DNA of 64,000 nt from Symsagittifera roscoffensis (lineage: Eukaryota > Xenacoelomorpha > Acoela > Convolutidae), in the NCBI RefSeq assembly GCF_963678635.1, contig NC_087064.1, positions 55,310,338 through 55,374,337 on the forward strand, written 5' to 3'. The notes beneath the pieces are model-generated. The model worked only from the letters and a program-made list of their open reading frames with translations. It did no database searches and was not told the DNA's origin. Below are positions 1 to 12,360 of this stretch, one piece after another. Made by a program: the position numbers and the translations under genes. The first letter of the stretch is position 1. Each line of letters opens with the position of its first letter.

Positions 1-1
1 T

Positions 2-163
2 GCGTGCTTTTCCTGCCAACCTGCGGGCTCTGTTCGCTGCCTGGATGAGCCCAGATTCAGATCCAAGTTCTCAGTAGCCATCCAACACGACTCAACCTAC
101 AAAGTGTTCATGCAGACCAAAATCGGTATTTATCTAAAGACTTCAAACAATTTTATTGTCTAA
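2..163 (+). CDS. Possible C-terminal exon of a host gene, cut by the window edge
   Basis: Frame 2 is open from the first complete codon to TAA at 161-163 (53 codons). Its first two thirds are far richer in G+C than the AT-rich DNA around it, the pattern shown by other exon-like islands in this window. The peptide is Cys-rich at its start and continues with a mixed, protein-like composition including the stretch KFSVAIQHDSTYKVFMQTK. No family is recognised. The beginning of the gene lies upstream of the window, so neither the start nor the acceptor can be seen. It could also be a transposon fragment. The claim rests only on composition and the open frame. Confidence 0.3.
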   Translation, partial: ACFSCQPAGSVRCLDEPRFRSKFSVAIQHDSTYKVFMQTKIGIYLKTSNNFIV

Positions 164-2893
164 TTTCTAGTCCCCGTCAATTTCAACCCATTTCATTATA
201 TCATTATATAAAAAAAAACTAATAGCTATATGATTTGAAGAACTGTTTTGATTTCAAAATGTTTCTAAAAAGTATTACAAACTTTTGAAAAACTCTCAAA
301 AAATATTCCAAATATTTAAAATAATTTTGGTTCAAAGTTTGTTTGAAACTGTTTTCAGATTATGAAATCAGCACTAGTGACTTTTTGAGAGGAGGCACAG
401 TGGATCAGTTATTTTCTGTGCCCATGCCGACATACATGTTTTCAATGATCATAGTGCCAGATTCCTAACAATCCTACAGTTACCATTACGTAGGACCACA
501 CAACCGATCAAGTCTGGAACATACGCCCAAGGTGAGGAGCTATGAGAAAAGGCTTTAAAATATGTTGTATTTTGCCAGCCACTTCAAAATTTCTCGAAGG
601 AAACTGATAGTAATCTACTGAGTGACCTTGAGACGGAGAGGCTAGAGCTTTCAGGCGACGTTGTTTGCCGACATAAATGATTTCATACTCCTCAACGACC
701 AACAAGAAACGCTTTCTCCGGTTTGCTCTGCTGCGCTAGGTAGAGTGGTTTGCGCAAGTGAATCAGTGTCTACTGCTATCGAAATAGTAGTTGTAACCAA
801 AAAATAATTTATACTCCATTGAAACTATTAACTGCTTAGCTGAAAAACAAAAAAAATATATTGAAGACTGCCGAGTTTAAAAATTGCCATCTTGTCCATG
901 CTCTGGAATGTTTTATGCGCGCTGAGAGCTTTTTTTTGAGGCTGAAAGTGTTAGACCATTTTTTTAATGCGAATTACATCGAACTACAAAATCGTTACAA
1001 CTTGAACTGTGCCAACATAATGCTGGTCTGAAATTTGTACTAGTCAATTTTTTTTGAACTTCACAACAATCCTCGGGAAACACAACAATCCGTTTTTTGC
1101 CCTGATACACAAGCTGTCTCATTTGAATTGAAATTTGCAACAAAAACGTAAGATGTCCACCACGTATATCGAGCATTTAAATGAAATAATATTTTCTACC
1201 CATTCTTTTTGAATCCGTTAATAACTAAAATTGATCCAAACAACCCTCTTTACTACGGAACAACCTTCTGACTGCAAACATCAAATATTTGTGTTCAAAA
1301 TGTCTCAATGTCTCATTTCTACGCTATCTTCCGAAAGTTTTCCAGATCACGATTGATAATTTTAAGATTTATCAAGCAATAAACAAATCTCCGTGAACAG
1401 CATTTGATATTTTAAAAGGTGTATTTTTAGTGCATAATTTTGAAAAAAAGTGCAAGTATTTAGACAAAATACAGTAAAATCAGACAATGGTTATGTGCAT
1501 AGTTTGATTTTTTTCAAAGGTATTTCAATAGTTGTATTTCAACTTTATTTCAAGACGTTATATACCTACTTTTTCCGGAATGTATGTTAAAGGCTGACAA
1601 TTTGGTTCGCTCAATGAAAGTTACCGAAACTTTTGCAGTTTTTTTTGGAAGTTTTTGCCAAGAAATTACCACAGTCATTTGATCTCAGGACGAAGCCTTA
1701 TATTTTGTAGGTTTTCTTCCAAGGTTTTTATCTGAAAAAAATTTATATTTCAGCAGTTTGACTTTTGACTTTTGCTTTCATTTCCTTTCAAATTCAATTG
1801 CTATAGTGAATAAAAATTACTCTCACACTCCAGCTAATGTGCATCCAGAGCATCAAATGTAGGGGCTTTACGATAAAACTAGGGGGGACAATACAATAGT
1901 GCCGAAAATCAAAATATTGTTCAACAGTGCCGAAAATTTTTTTGAAAACTGCTTCTACTCATCTCAAATCACTCACAAGTAAATATATTCAGATGAGCGG
2001 AAAATGAAAAAAAAATTGCCATTTAAATTGATGCCACTTGCTTAACTTACAAAAGTTCCTCACGCGCGGCGTCAAATTTTTTGAACAAGCAATTACCTCA
2101 GCAAACTTTCAATTTTTTTTTTGGGTTTCTCTACAAAATAAAACAAAATTGCCAACACTTCCCAAAAAAAATTTCGTATGCATAATCAATTTTGAGACTG
2201 TCAAACACACTTTTAGTTTCCGTACTGTTGTACTTCGGCACTCTTGAACACCCTCAAAATGCGTTTTAACTTAAAAAATGGATTTAGTTGTCTTGAACTG
2301 TTTCAGATATATCAACAAATAGCAAATAGGCGATGGAAAAATTAGGCATTGACTACTTTAAAGATGGTATGTAAATTTTTTTAAAATTCGGTAGGTTTTT
2401 GGAACGTATCAGCATTTTTATTCTTCTTGTTTAATAACATGGCTTTTTTGTTTTTCCCCACATCTCATAAGCATTGAACTTATTGTGCAACGAGACGTTT
2501 TACAAGGTTAAATTTAAATAATAATTATGTTTGTCATGGCTCAATTAGTCCGCATGAAAAGTTTTGTATCAATTGGACAATGTGAAGAAATTATGATCAA
2601 ATGTAAAAAAAAAACAGGTGGTGAAAAAAAGAAAAAGAGCCAATAACACTTTAACAGCTGTCTTTTTCAACCTGCTGATACGGCAGTTTGTCTAAGAGCG
2701 TATTATTGAAGCTTTTTTTTTAGTTTTGATTTTTCTTTTTTCCATGTTGCTCAACTATTTCAAATTTTATCTATAACTCCATCTACTGAAAACATTCGAA
2801 AAAAGCCACAAAAGGAAAAATTTAGTTTTCGGGTCCGTCCGCAAGTTGTCTTTGAAGACCACGCTGCCTCTTAAACCATACTCAAATTGCTTT
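164..2893. other. AT-rich stretch with no supported gene
   Basis: The stretch is dominated by poly-A and poly-T runs. The best candidate is a 65-codon frame on the minus strand at 508-705. It has balanced, protein-like composition and contains VVEEYEIIYVGKQRRLKAL, but no motif I recognise and no convincing splice signals. It could be an exon or a remnant of a mobile element. Other short frames at 964-1176 and 2038-2247 look like chance openings. Confidence 0.5.
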
Positions 2894-3052
2894 AACGCGA
2901 CCGGAATTTAAGTCTCGAATGTTTAGAAAGACAATTGCAAATGCCTGGTCAGAATGTCGAAACGTTGAGAAGGACTTTTTTCCCTAGAATCTCTATGACT
3001 TTTGTGTATGTTTCATATAGGCAAACATTGTTTCTTGATGTTTCCAATCCAG

Positions 3053-3221
3053 GTGGCTCTGGTTGGGACAGGGGTGAGTGCTTCCAGTCTGTTTCCCTCT
3101 AGTGGTCCAAGTGGGGCTGGTGGTGGTGCTGGTGTAAGTCTCCTCCTGCAGCAGCCCTTCTGTGACGTCATCCTGAAGCTCGTGTGGTTCTGCCAGAGCC
3201 AACTCAGTCTCCAATACCCAA
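3053..3221. other. GC-rich exon-like island, copy 1
   Basis: After an acceptor-like TTTCCAATCCAG (ending 3052) the base composition becomes GC-rich for about 170 bp. A donor-like GGGGTGAGT follows within it (about 3073). Both strands are open: a plus frame (3002-3256, Gly/Ser/Leu-rich) and a minus frame (2993-3214, Glu/Thr-rich, containing ELALAEPHELQDDVTEGLL). The minus frame looks more like a protein, but it has no clear splice donor at its end. I cannot choose the strand. It is either a host exon or an exon fragment carried by a repeat. Confidence 0.3.
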
Positions 3222-3706
3222 ACTTTTACATTCGTGAGTCTACAATAGTTTGTTAATGTTGAATTAAGTTCGTTAGTTCATGTCTTAAAGACCACTTGTG
3301 TAAGTTGAATCTAAAAATAGCCTCGCCTTCAAGTAAAAAGCATAACTGATGGCGGGCTTTGAATCAACTTATCTGCTAAATGTGAGATGGATGTCTTAGC
3401 TTTTTTTTATATTTTCTCAATTATTTTTATATTCTCTCAATGTCATCATGCATAAACATCAGTACCAAATTTACTGAGAGAAAATTTAGTTACTTTTCAT
3501 GTAGTTACTTGCCATCAATGTTTTTAGGAGCAATAGTTACGCATAACTATTTTTTAAAACTAATTTTACACAGAATTATTTTTCAGAAACGGTTGTGTTC
3601 AAACTAGTTCACGGAACCGTTTTTTAAAAACACGTTTTGACTTTTGAATTCCATGTTTTACCAAAGAACGGGTTAAATTTTTTTTAAAAAGGCCATGGGT
3701 TAAAAC

Positions 3707-4008
3707 CAGGGGCGGATTAAGGGGGGGGGGCGGACGCCTTTCGCCCCCTCAGGCATTCGACCCACTGCCGACCCAAATGGTCCCCCCCCCCTTCGTACTA
3801 TTTTGAGATATCCATTTTTGGTCGACAGACCCTAAAGCTTTTCTAAAGGCGCCTTCGGCGCCAGTATATTCTTATTTTGAGGGGGAGAGCGCGCCGAAAA
3901 AACGCAATTTTTTTTATTCAAAATTTTCCAAAAAGTGCCTAAAAACGCCCTGTTTTTTCAAAATTTTGCCTGCAAGGCAGAAAATTTGGCTCAAATAGGG
4001 ACCAAATA
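3707..4008 (+). mobile_element. hAT-like MITE, truncated copy
   Basis: It begins CAGGGGCGGATTAAGG directly after GTTAAAAC and matches the complete copy at 4831. The right inverted terminus is missing because the copy stops at the breakpoint of the 1.1-kb tandem duplication. Confidence 0.75.
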
Positions 4009-4176
4009 ACGCGACCGGAATGCAACCGGAAATTAAGTCTCGAATGTTTAGAAAGATAATTGCAAATGCCTGGTCAGAATGTCGAAACGTTGAGAAGGAC
4101 TTTTTTCCTAGGATCTCTATGAATTTTGTGTATGTTTCATATAGGCAAACATTGTTTCTTGATGTTTCCAATCCAG

Positions 4177-4345
4177 GTGGCTCTGGTTGGGACAGGGGTG
4201 AGTACTTCCAGTATGTTTCCCTCTAGTGGTCCAAGTAGGGCTGGTGGTGGTGCTGGTGTAAGTCTCCTCCTGCAGCAGCCCTTCTGTGACGTCATCCTGC
4301 AGCTCGTGTGGTTCTGCCAGAGACAACTCAGTCTCCAATACCCAA
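4177..4345. other. GC-rich exon-like island, copy 2
   Basis: This is the duplicate of the island at 3053-3221, with scattered substitutions. Both strand frames remain open in this copy as well (plus 4126-4380, minus 4117-4338). The acceptor-like TCCAATCCAG and donor-like GTGAGT are kept. Survival of both frames in both copies does not by itself prove coding, because the duplication looks recent. Confidence 0.3.
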
Positions 4346-4830
4346 ACTTTTATATTCGTGAGTCTACAATAGTTTTTTAATGTTGAATTAAGTTCGTTAG
4401 TTCATGTCTTAAAGACCACTTGTGTAAGTTGAATCTATATATAGCCTCGCCTTCAAGTAAAAAGCATACCTGATGGCGGGCTTTGAATCAACTTATCTGC
4501 TAAATGTGAGATGGATGTCTTAGCTTTTTTTTATATTTTCTCAATTATTTTTATATTCTCTCAATGTCATTATGCATAAACATTAGTACCAAATTTACTG
4601 AGGGAAAATTTAGTTACTTTTCATGTAGTTACTTGCCACCATTGTTTTTAGGAGCAATAGTTACGCATAACTATTTCTTAAAACTAATTTTACACAGAAT
4701 TATTTTTCAGAAATGGTTCTGTTCAAACTAGTTCACGGAACCGTTTTTTAAAAACACGGTTTGACTTTTGATTTCCATGTTTTACCAAAATACGGGTTAA
4801 ATTTTTTTTAAAAAGGCCATGGGTTAAAAC

Positions 4831-5220
4831 CAGGGGCGGATTTAGGGGGGGGGGGGCGGACGCCTTTCGCCCCCTCAGGCATTCGACCCCCTGCCGACCC
4901 AAATGGTCCCCCCCTTTGAACTATTTTGAGATATCCATTTTTGGTCGACCGACCCTAAAGCTTTTCTAAAGGTGCCTTCGGCGCCAATATATTCTTATTT
5001 TGAGGGGGAGAGCACGCCGAAAAAACGCAATTTTTTTTACTCAAAATTTTCCAAAAAGTGCCTAAAAACGCCCTGTTTTTTCAAAATTTTGCCTGCAAGG
5101 CAGAAAATTTGGCTCAAATAGGGACAAAATAGTGCTTTGGGAGAGCTCGAAAAATCAATTTGATCGACCTAAAAAAAGGTCGACAAAATTTTTGAAAAGA
5201 AAATCCTAGATCCGCCCCTG
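4831..5220 (+). mobile_element. hAT-like MITE, complete copy
   Basis: This is a 390-bp element with termini CAGGGGCGGATTTAGGG and CCTAGATCCGCCCCTG, inverted repeats differing at about 2 of 17 positions. It is flanked by 8-bp near-identical target duplications, GTTAAAAC (4823-4830) and ATTAAAAC (5221-5228). The CAGGGGCGG end and the 8-bp duplication are typical of hAT-superfamily non-autonomous elements. It has no coding capacity. Confidence 0.85.
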
Positions 5221-5717
5221 ATTAAAACTACTCTTAATAGGCGAAAAAAAATCCAATGAGTTTAGGAATGATCCGTTTTTGAAATACAATTCCGCAAAAA
5301 TTTTGTTTAAAAGAACTCGTAAAAAAACTGCCTAAAAAAAAATGCTTTTCAAACAAATTCGCTCATTAGATTAATTCAAAAATATTTGATTACAAAGCAG
5401 ATTTTTATTCTGATAACTGGATCTCATTGACCTGCACAGAAAATTTTGTCTCAATTTTGGCAATATTTAGTCCTAAAATTAACGGTGGATGCGTTGAAGC
5501 ACTGTTATGTTGAAACAATTAAATGAGCGGTGCTTAGAAACCAGGATAACTTTAGCAAATTCTGTTAAGACGGAGTCAATATTAACTAGCGAGACTATAA
5601 GCTTCAAAGATCTTTCAAGCTTCAGGCTTTCTTTTTTATGATTTGGCCTCAAACGCGCGTACTCACTAAGTTACCCTGTCTAATTTGGGTGTTTAACTAT
5701 TTTGTGAATTGAAGATG
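5221..5717. other. AT-rich spacer
   Basis: I see no gene, repeat or motif of note here. Confidence 0.6.
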
Positions 5718-6159
5718 CCTAGGTTGACCACCTTTCAAAAAATTACCCTATTCAAGATCTTATGGAAATTGTATGACTAGTGTTATTTTCAGAAAACAAA
5801 AATAAAAAAAGTGAAAGTTTTCAGTCGTAGCAGCCCAAAAAACGCTTAAATGTTTTGCCAGCAGTTGAAGTGATTGTTCAAAGCTTTTTTTTTTCACAAC
5901 AAAAAAAATTTAAAAAAATTCTAATCATACAATTTCCATATATGGAAATTGTATGGGTAGCATTTTTTTCATACCATTTTTTTCCTTTTTTTATGAAGAG
6001 ATACCAATTTAGATACCAAAACAACTATAAAACACCTTTGAAATTGGATTAAAATCATTTTGCGAAAATGTATGAAATTTGTATGACTAGCATTTTTCCA
6101 TAGACTAAGTGTGTGAAATTGTATGATTAGCATTTTCGGTCTATGGAGGTCAACCCGGG
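5718..6159. mobile_element. MITE with GGTTGACC / GGTCAACCCGGG ends, copy A
   Basis: It runs from CCTAGGTTGACCA to GGTCAACCCGGGG, an imperfect inverted pair. Inside are several copies of ATGGAAATTGTATGA followed by TAGCATTTTT, some forming the palindrome CCATATATGG. It has no credible reading frame. The superfamily is unknown because I cannot define a target duplication. Confidence 0.6.
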
Positions 6160-6773
6160 GAACTTTGCTGGGGTTTTTATTACCAATTAAACATAATTTA
6201 ATTTCAAGGGTTAAAATTAAATCTTAGGGGCAAAAACTCTAGTGAAGTGTAGACTGAGACGTTTAAAAATCAGTTTAAAATCGAAAACTTTTGCTGCTAA
6301 ACACGTTTGGGTAATTAATAAAAAGCCTGAAAAAATTTTTCTCAATGAATGAGGTCAAATAGAAAAAGTTATAATAAAAAAAAAATAAAAAAAAGAACCA
6401 TTAGTGAATTATGGTCACCAGATTTTTGTATTATAATCTTGTTTCTGTTCAAAAATGTTCTCAACCTAGGCTTATTCTTGCCAGAAACCTATTCCTTGGT
6501 GCAACTCGAACCAACCGATTCAGGTTTTATAAAGAACAGTGGTAACTGCTGAGCCACAAGACCTTGTTTTCCATTATCGGCAAAGCAATTTAATGCAAAC
6601 AAACACGTATTAGCTTCAAAAGTATAGAGAACTGCAAATCATTTTAAAATTACTTCTATTGTTTTATTTTGTTTAAAATTTTTTTAAAAATTTTACTCTG
6701 GTACAAAACATATAAATACTTAATAACTGTTGTTGTACAGAAAGAGTATTGACTATTGCTGGCCGAATAATCC
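6160..6773. other. AT-rich spacer
   Basis: This is a non-coding stretch between two MITEs. A 67-codon frame at 6349-6552 has no recognisable features. Confidence 0.55.
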
Positions 6774-7438
6774 ATCCGGGTTGACAAAAAAAGCTTTCCT
6801 AAAATGTTCATATATGAAAAAATGCTTATCATACAATTTTGTGCAATTCCATGGACACAAAAATTATTAAGAAAACTCTAAGATAAGCATTTTTCATATA
6901 TGGAAATTGTAGGACAAGCATTTTTTCATCAACCGAAAAATTTAGCCTGAAAAACTTCAATACAAAAGAAGTAAGAGTTTTTAGCCTGTTTGAAAAAAGT
7001 TATCCAGAGAAACGGGAAAAAAATCCAATTTTGTGTATCAAGGACTACGTTATGCAAAAAAGTAAAATTTGCATGCAAAAAAGTTTTTTTTGAAAAGTGT
7101 TTGTTTGAGTACAGAAGTCGATTTGAGGTGGAAAAAAACAAAAACATTCGGGGTGATTTCAATTTGACAAGGAAAAATTTCATATATGGAAATTGTATGA
7201 TGACCATTTTTTTCCAAAAAAAGGAAACATAGTATTTTTTCATCACAACACTGTTTTTTTTTGGTTCAAATAGCCGCAAAAACTAGTTCGAAGTGTTTTT
7301 CAATGTATTTTTGAAATAGTATGAAAATTGTATGATTAGAATTTTTCCATACATTTGATGTATGGAAATGTATGATAAGCATTTTCGGTGTACGGAATTG
7401 TAAGATAAGCATTTTCGGTTTATGGAAGTCAACCCAGG
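6774..7438. mobile_element. MITE with GGTTGACC-type ends, copy B
   Basis: It begins CATCCGGGTTGAC and ends GGAAGTCAACCCAGG. Internally it has at least five copies of the TGGAAATTGTATGATAAGCATTTT motif in both orientations, as in copy A. Lysine- and phenylalanine-rich frames on both strands (6929-7279 minus, 6990-7232 plus) come from poly-A/T runs, and I do not regard them as genes. Confidence 0.55.
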
Positions 7439-8091
7439 CTGACAAAACAATGCAAAACCTAAATCAACATTTAACATCAGAGACAATATTCTAAAATTAT
7501 TTTAAATTAATTCTATAAATGATATGTCTGTTTTCGATTCTCGACAAGAAACGGGAAGCTCAGTTGTTCAGCCAGCAGCAGTAGAACTGCAATCTCAAAA
7601 TCACCAGATAACAATTTAGTTGGTCAGTAATTTGATCTTGCTTACACAACATAATTAAATAAAAAATTTTATTCGTAGTTGCACTTGCAACGGAAGAACT
7701 TTTTTGAAAAAACTTCCGAGCAACCAATAATAACCAATTCAGCGCAAAACAAAATCAATAACATTTTTTTCATGAAGCAGTGATAAACAATTTTGAAAAA
7801 GCAGAATCAAAATAAGGCGAATTAGAAGACGAGCCTTGAAAAAAACTGACGACAATAATATCCCGGCTAGCTATTTAAAAGTAATGAGTTCAAAAAATAA
7901 GTTTGAACTAAGAGAGGCGGGCAGTGCATACAAAATATTTTCGCAGCCTTGTTCAGTAACTAAACACAACATATCTAACCTGGGACATGTAATTTGAAAA
8001 GTGTTAGGAATTAAACGTAACAAAATTGCTCGTATCAGGGCGAAGCCCTCAATGTTCTGACAGCTTTTCAAGTTCTATGGAGCAGTATTAA
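7439..8091. other. AT-rich spacer
   Basis: I see no recognisable gene or repeat between MITE copies B and C. Confidence 0.55.
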
Positions 8092-8300
8092 CCCGGGTTG
8101 ACCGAAAAGGCCGGTCATACGCTTTTCATGCAATTCCGTAAGTGCAGCAAATTGCATGAAGTCTACGATTAGCATTTTTATATATAGAAATTGTATGACA
8201 TAAAGCATTTTTCCATAAACCAAGAATATTGATTTTTTACATTTAAATTCCTCAATATTTACCGAACACAATTGACAAAAAATTTGGTTACTCAAAGGCA
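8092..8300. mobile_element. MITE with GGTTGACC-type ends, copy C (right end not found)
   Basis: It starts CCCGGGTTGACCG and contains ATAGAAATTGTATGAC followed by a GCATTTTTCCATA segment, like copies A and B. No matching right terminus is visible before the N gap. It may be truncated or run into the gap, so the stated end is approximate. Confidence 0.4.
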
Positions 8301-8528
8301 GAGTAACTAAAAGTTATGCATTGGAAATGGCCTGAAATGTCCTAAATCTGTCTTTCACAAATAATATAACTAAATCATCAATTTTTTAAGTTTCGGCAGA
8401 TAATTTTTGAATTTGAATTTTTAACTTATCAGACAATGATTCAAGTATACATAAGCATGCCATTTAAAAAAAATGGTTTTTTTTAGCGTTTTAAAAAAAT
8501 TATTAGGCTAAAAGGAAAAATTCTACTC

Positions 8529-8728
8529 NNNNNNNNNNNNNNNNNNNNNNNNNNNNNNNNNNNNNNNNNNNNNNNNNNNNNNNNNNNNNNNNNNNNNNNN
8601 NNNNNNNNNNNNNNNNNNNNNNNNNNNNNNNNNNNNNNNNNNNNNNNNNNNNNNNNNNNNNNNNNNNNNNNNNNNNNNNNNNNNNNNNNNNNNNNNNNNN
8701 NNNNNNNNNNNNNNNNNNNNNNNNNNNN
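8529..8728. other. Assembly gap (200 N)
   Basis: Exactly 200 N bases are present, probably a scaffold gap of unknown real length. Sequence to the left (MITEs) and right (gypsy relic) may not be truly adjacent. Confidence 0.97.
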
Positions 8729-9544
8729 TGAAGAAAAAAAAACCCACCCCGAGCACAAATATTCCGTAACTTTCGTATCGAAAGTCGGAACAATAAGTGC
8801 GAAAGAGGAAATAGAATTTGAAAATCTTTTGGAGGAAAGTACACATCTGGAGAATGTATATCCTACCATGTAAAAAGCGGTTGGTATGGAGGACGCGAAC
8901 GCAACAACAGAAAAGGAAGATCGCAACAATAATGAAATTCTTGTATACTTGTAGTATACTTGTAGAAATACTTGTAGAAATGAAGAAACCCGAAGAACAT
9001 ACGTTTGCTTAAGGAAAGAGTTGCTTAAAGTAAGTACTAGGGGTGTAGCTAATAAATGACGGAAGTCGAAAATGTTATTGTCTTTGGGAAAACAGGGCCA
9101 ATGGTGTTTCTTGCAAAAAATATACGGCCAAGAGAATTGTTGATATCAACTTTGCGAATTTGTGGAAATTGTCGGTCAATGCGAGAACCAAAGGTCATCA
9201 ACCGTTGGTTCATATTGTTTGGCGGGAAACAAGGGGGATAACGAGGGAAAACAGCAGTTTTCTAGAACTTTGACTGAGATATACCTGAGGCGCATTTTCG
9301 GAGCAATTTTTTTTTAAATTGTCCAGTATGTTTTCATTTTTAACGTCCAGAACAAGAAGTTTTGAAAAGAGTTATCTAATGAAAATTTAAGTCCGGTGGA
9401 TGCACTTGCATTCGCAATGGAGAGAGAGAGAGGAGGAATGAGGTACAAGCGGGCGAGGGGAGGATTACTTAAAATTGGACCGAACACGTTAAACCCAGAA
9501 ATTCAGACGCTACCTGAAGCTACCAGTCGGGATATATTAAAAGA
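8729..9544 (+). other. Probable 5' part of the decayed gypsy element
   Basis: Composition becomes A/G-rich, like the pol relic downstream. It includes a short tandem ATACTTGTAGA run (8943-8985) and a GAGA microsatellite (9420-9433). Short frames at 8818-9012 and 9056-9241 carry no recognisable motif. It may be a degraded gag region, but this is only inferred from its position upstream of the zinc knuckle. Confidence 0.3.
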
Positions 9545-12360
9545 GAACCAGTGAACAATGTAGAAGAACAGAGGTCGCAACTGCCGTAATTGGCTGAAAA
9601 CGAATCATCGGAAAAACTGTCCGGCGAAAAACATTATTTGTAATAAATTTAGTGGTAGAGGACAATTTGCTAAGCATTGCAAAAATGCGGCAGGAAACCA
9701 AGTTGATTATTCATATGAGTTTACTCAATGTGAAAAAAGTTTGATCCGGAAGTTTGAAGAAGAAAGGGTTGACGATGAAGTCGGATTGTTTCAATTAGAA
9801 CAATATGAGATCATGGAGGAAATGAAAATTGGAAGTTGCTGGTTGTCAAAATTGGTACTTGTCAATGGCAAACTGAATTCCAGATCAACATTGACTGTGT
9901 TATCCCGGTATCATTTAAATCCCAACAGAAATTGCAAGAACTCAAGACTCAAGACAGATTTTTAGCGTTGAAATTAGTTGCAAATGAAGTTCATAATATC
10001 TTCTGAAGTGCAACGATCATATCATAAAGATTATTGGTCGGATATCGAATCTGAAGGATGGATTGCCAAGGCGCGGGGTTGTTCATCACTGAGGTTGGTT
10101 AGCGGGGCCTGATATGAAATTATGTATTGCCTTTGTTAGGCATTGAAGTGCGTCAAACAAATGAATCGTGAAAACAATGAATCGTGTGGGAAAAAATAAG
10201 GGCAAACTGAAAGCCCAATTGTTGCCAATCCATTTCAAGTACATCAAAAGTACTTTGAAAGGTTTCATGAAATTGTTTGAAAAAAGATTAAATCCTAAAA
10301 ATGAGCCGTTACAACCGATACGGTAAGCGAGTAAAGGGTAAGCGAGTTCCTCTTCAGATTCTACCAAAATTGAAGAAACAATCGGTGACTTGTTGAAACA
10401 AGGATATGTTGTCAAAATGGGGAAAATTACATTTTCAGTTGTTTCATTTTTACTACGGATTTGACTATAAAATGAGATGAGTCTGTCAAATTAGCGTTAA
10501 ATTTAAGTGAATCAGATACCAATTGCCCACCATGCACGAATTAGTAGATAACTTAGCGTCGGTCATATGTGAAAGCACTACGGATCAATTTTGTTTCTCG
10601 AACATCGATATGAAAAGCTCATTTGCAAATGAAGCTTAGTGAGGCAGCGATTCGTCAGTGCAAGTATTTTTTGTTACCGTCGGTGGACACTTCACCGGGA
10701 CCATCATCTTGAAATGGGCGTCTATGGTTTGGGAGATATGCCATACTGGTGATGGATTTGATGCTTTGACTTTTGCCGGTTTTGCATGTGTATTTAGATG
10801 ATTTTCTGATTTTGACCCTGGGATCTGAAGAACACCATTGCTGTGAAATCCGCAATGTTTTGCATTGAGGGTGTTAGTCAGTGAAGAAAACGTACATGGT
10901 TTGCGAATGAATTAGATTGGTTGGAGTTTTGATTTTCTCACAAGGGTACCGTACCTGTTGAAAAAAAGTAAAGTAAAGAAAATGTAACGCCTTGGAAGCA
11001 TTACGTTTATAAGATCACTGATTGGCTCAATTAATAAATTTATTCGGCACCTAGTGGGAGTAGCTCGTAAAATAAAAGAGTTCGTCGATTTTTTCAAAGT
11101 TACGCAAGTAAAAGCAGTTAATAGACTATTATGACCGTCGGTTAATTTTAGCACTGGATGAAAAGACTGCCAAAAAGGTGTAATGAGAAGCACACAAATG
11201 GAACGAAAATTACGTCATCGAAAAGACTGTTCAGCAAAGGAACTAATCGAAACGTTTCGAAATTGTCATTTGAGCAAAGTGTGCACATGTAGTCACTCCT
11301 GATTTTGGAAGTAAAAGCTACTTCAAAGTTAAAAGTATTACAAGATCTAATCAAAATTGCAGTTGACTTTTCTTGGACCATTGCCGACGGTGTGGGGCGG
11401 GAACAAGTATGTGGGATAGTTTTTCAAAAATTCCAACAATACAAATCACCACACCAACAACAGCATAAAAGAAGTTCTTGAGAGTTATATTGCGTTATAA
11501 GCAATTCCAAGGACCTTTCGGACATACCAATTCGGAAGGTCTGGGTTACTAGTTGAACCTTTTGGCAATTTGTGCACTCAATTAAATCTGGTACCAGTAA
11601 GTAACCATCGGCAACCCGTTTTGGTGGTGAGATACATTCGTACAAGGCGAGAATGACTAATGACGTACACTTTGAAGACACCTAAACCGGCGTTGGAAAC
11701 ACTGTTAAATGATGGAAGGACGACTCAATAATCAATGAGTTATTCTCTTTTTGAAACTCATTTTGGTCAAAAACCATATACCGTTTGGCAAACGATCACT
11801 AGAAAAGCTTCATTGAGTAATTTGTCTTGGAAAAATGTGTTGTATTATTAGGATCAGAACAAGAAATTGTTTCGGGCACTTGCAATGCAAGATAACACAC
11901 TGCCAGATAATGTGCATGCAAGAGAGGATCGAATATATATTGGCGGGAAATCAAGAGGCGGCAAAGGAAGCCATACTGAGGGATCTTGTCATGAAGTGAA
12001 AAAAGAGCCTGTCTCAACCGCTCAACGAAAAGATTATCAACTATTTCAAAAAAATCAAGATCGGGTAAAATCAGAAATTTTTTTGAGTTGCTGAAGCAAA
12101 AGGTACGCAAAAATGGTCAGACTGTCACATTGGATTCGGAAAAAGGGATTCATAAGTCTGATTTTTCAATAAATGTATATGAAAAATCAGCAGGGTCTGT
12201 GGAGGCTCGTGAATCACAGAAGAGGATTAACGATCAGCCCAAGGCACAAGTGGATCCCCAGAAGGAAGCGGCCCTACAGGCCACCGCGGACGCTCCGATG
12301 AAGATCGTACAAAGACAGCCTCCATGTGACATAACGAGAACAGCCCAATATTGATTCGAA
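9545..12360 (+). pseudogene. Decayed Ty3/gypsy gag-pol relic
   Basis: Fragments in successive, shifted frames give the order of a gypsy polyprotein. At 9569-9715 there is a degenerate zinc-knuckle region (CNKFSGRGQFAKHC, with a Cys and the His replaced). Around 9880-9960 is a protease-like piece whose catalytic aspartate context is lost. At 10350-10900 is reverse transcriptase: DESVKLALNLSESD, then FSNIDMKSSFANEA, then VYLDDFLILTLGSEEHH with YLDD at 10791-10802. RNase-H-like remnants lie at 11150-11440. The integrase C-terminal region at 11740-12000 has SLFETHFGQKP and LSNLSWKNVLYY, followed by a basic tail to about 12350. Many stops and frameshifts make it non-functional. It is unrelated in sequence and base bias to the intact element at 46-63 kb. 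Confidence 0.8.

Larger units (their letters stand above)
2894..5130. repeat. 1.1-kb direct tandem duplication (two copies)
   Basis: Bases 2894-4008 and 4009-5130 are near-identical direct copies offset by about 1124 bp. Both begin AACGCGACCGGAA and both contain the same GC-rich island, the same AT-rich tail and the start of the same MITE. Copy 2 has an extra 11 bp near its start. The unit ends inside the MITE: copy 1 has only its first 302 bp, whereas copy 2 runs on into the complete MITE. The MITE was therefore present before the duplication, and the breakpoint lies within it. Confidence 0.85.

Noticed and set aside
8483-8929. Frames spanning the N gap
   Set aside because: More than half of each frame is unknown sequence.
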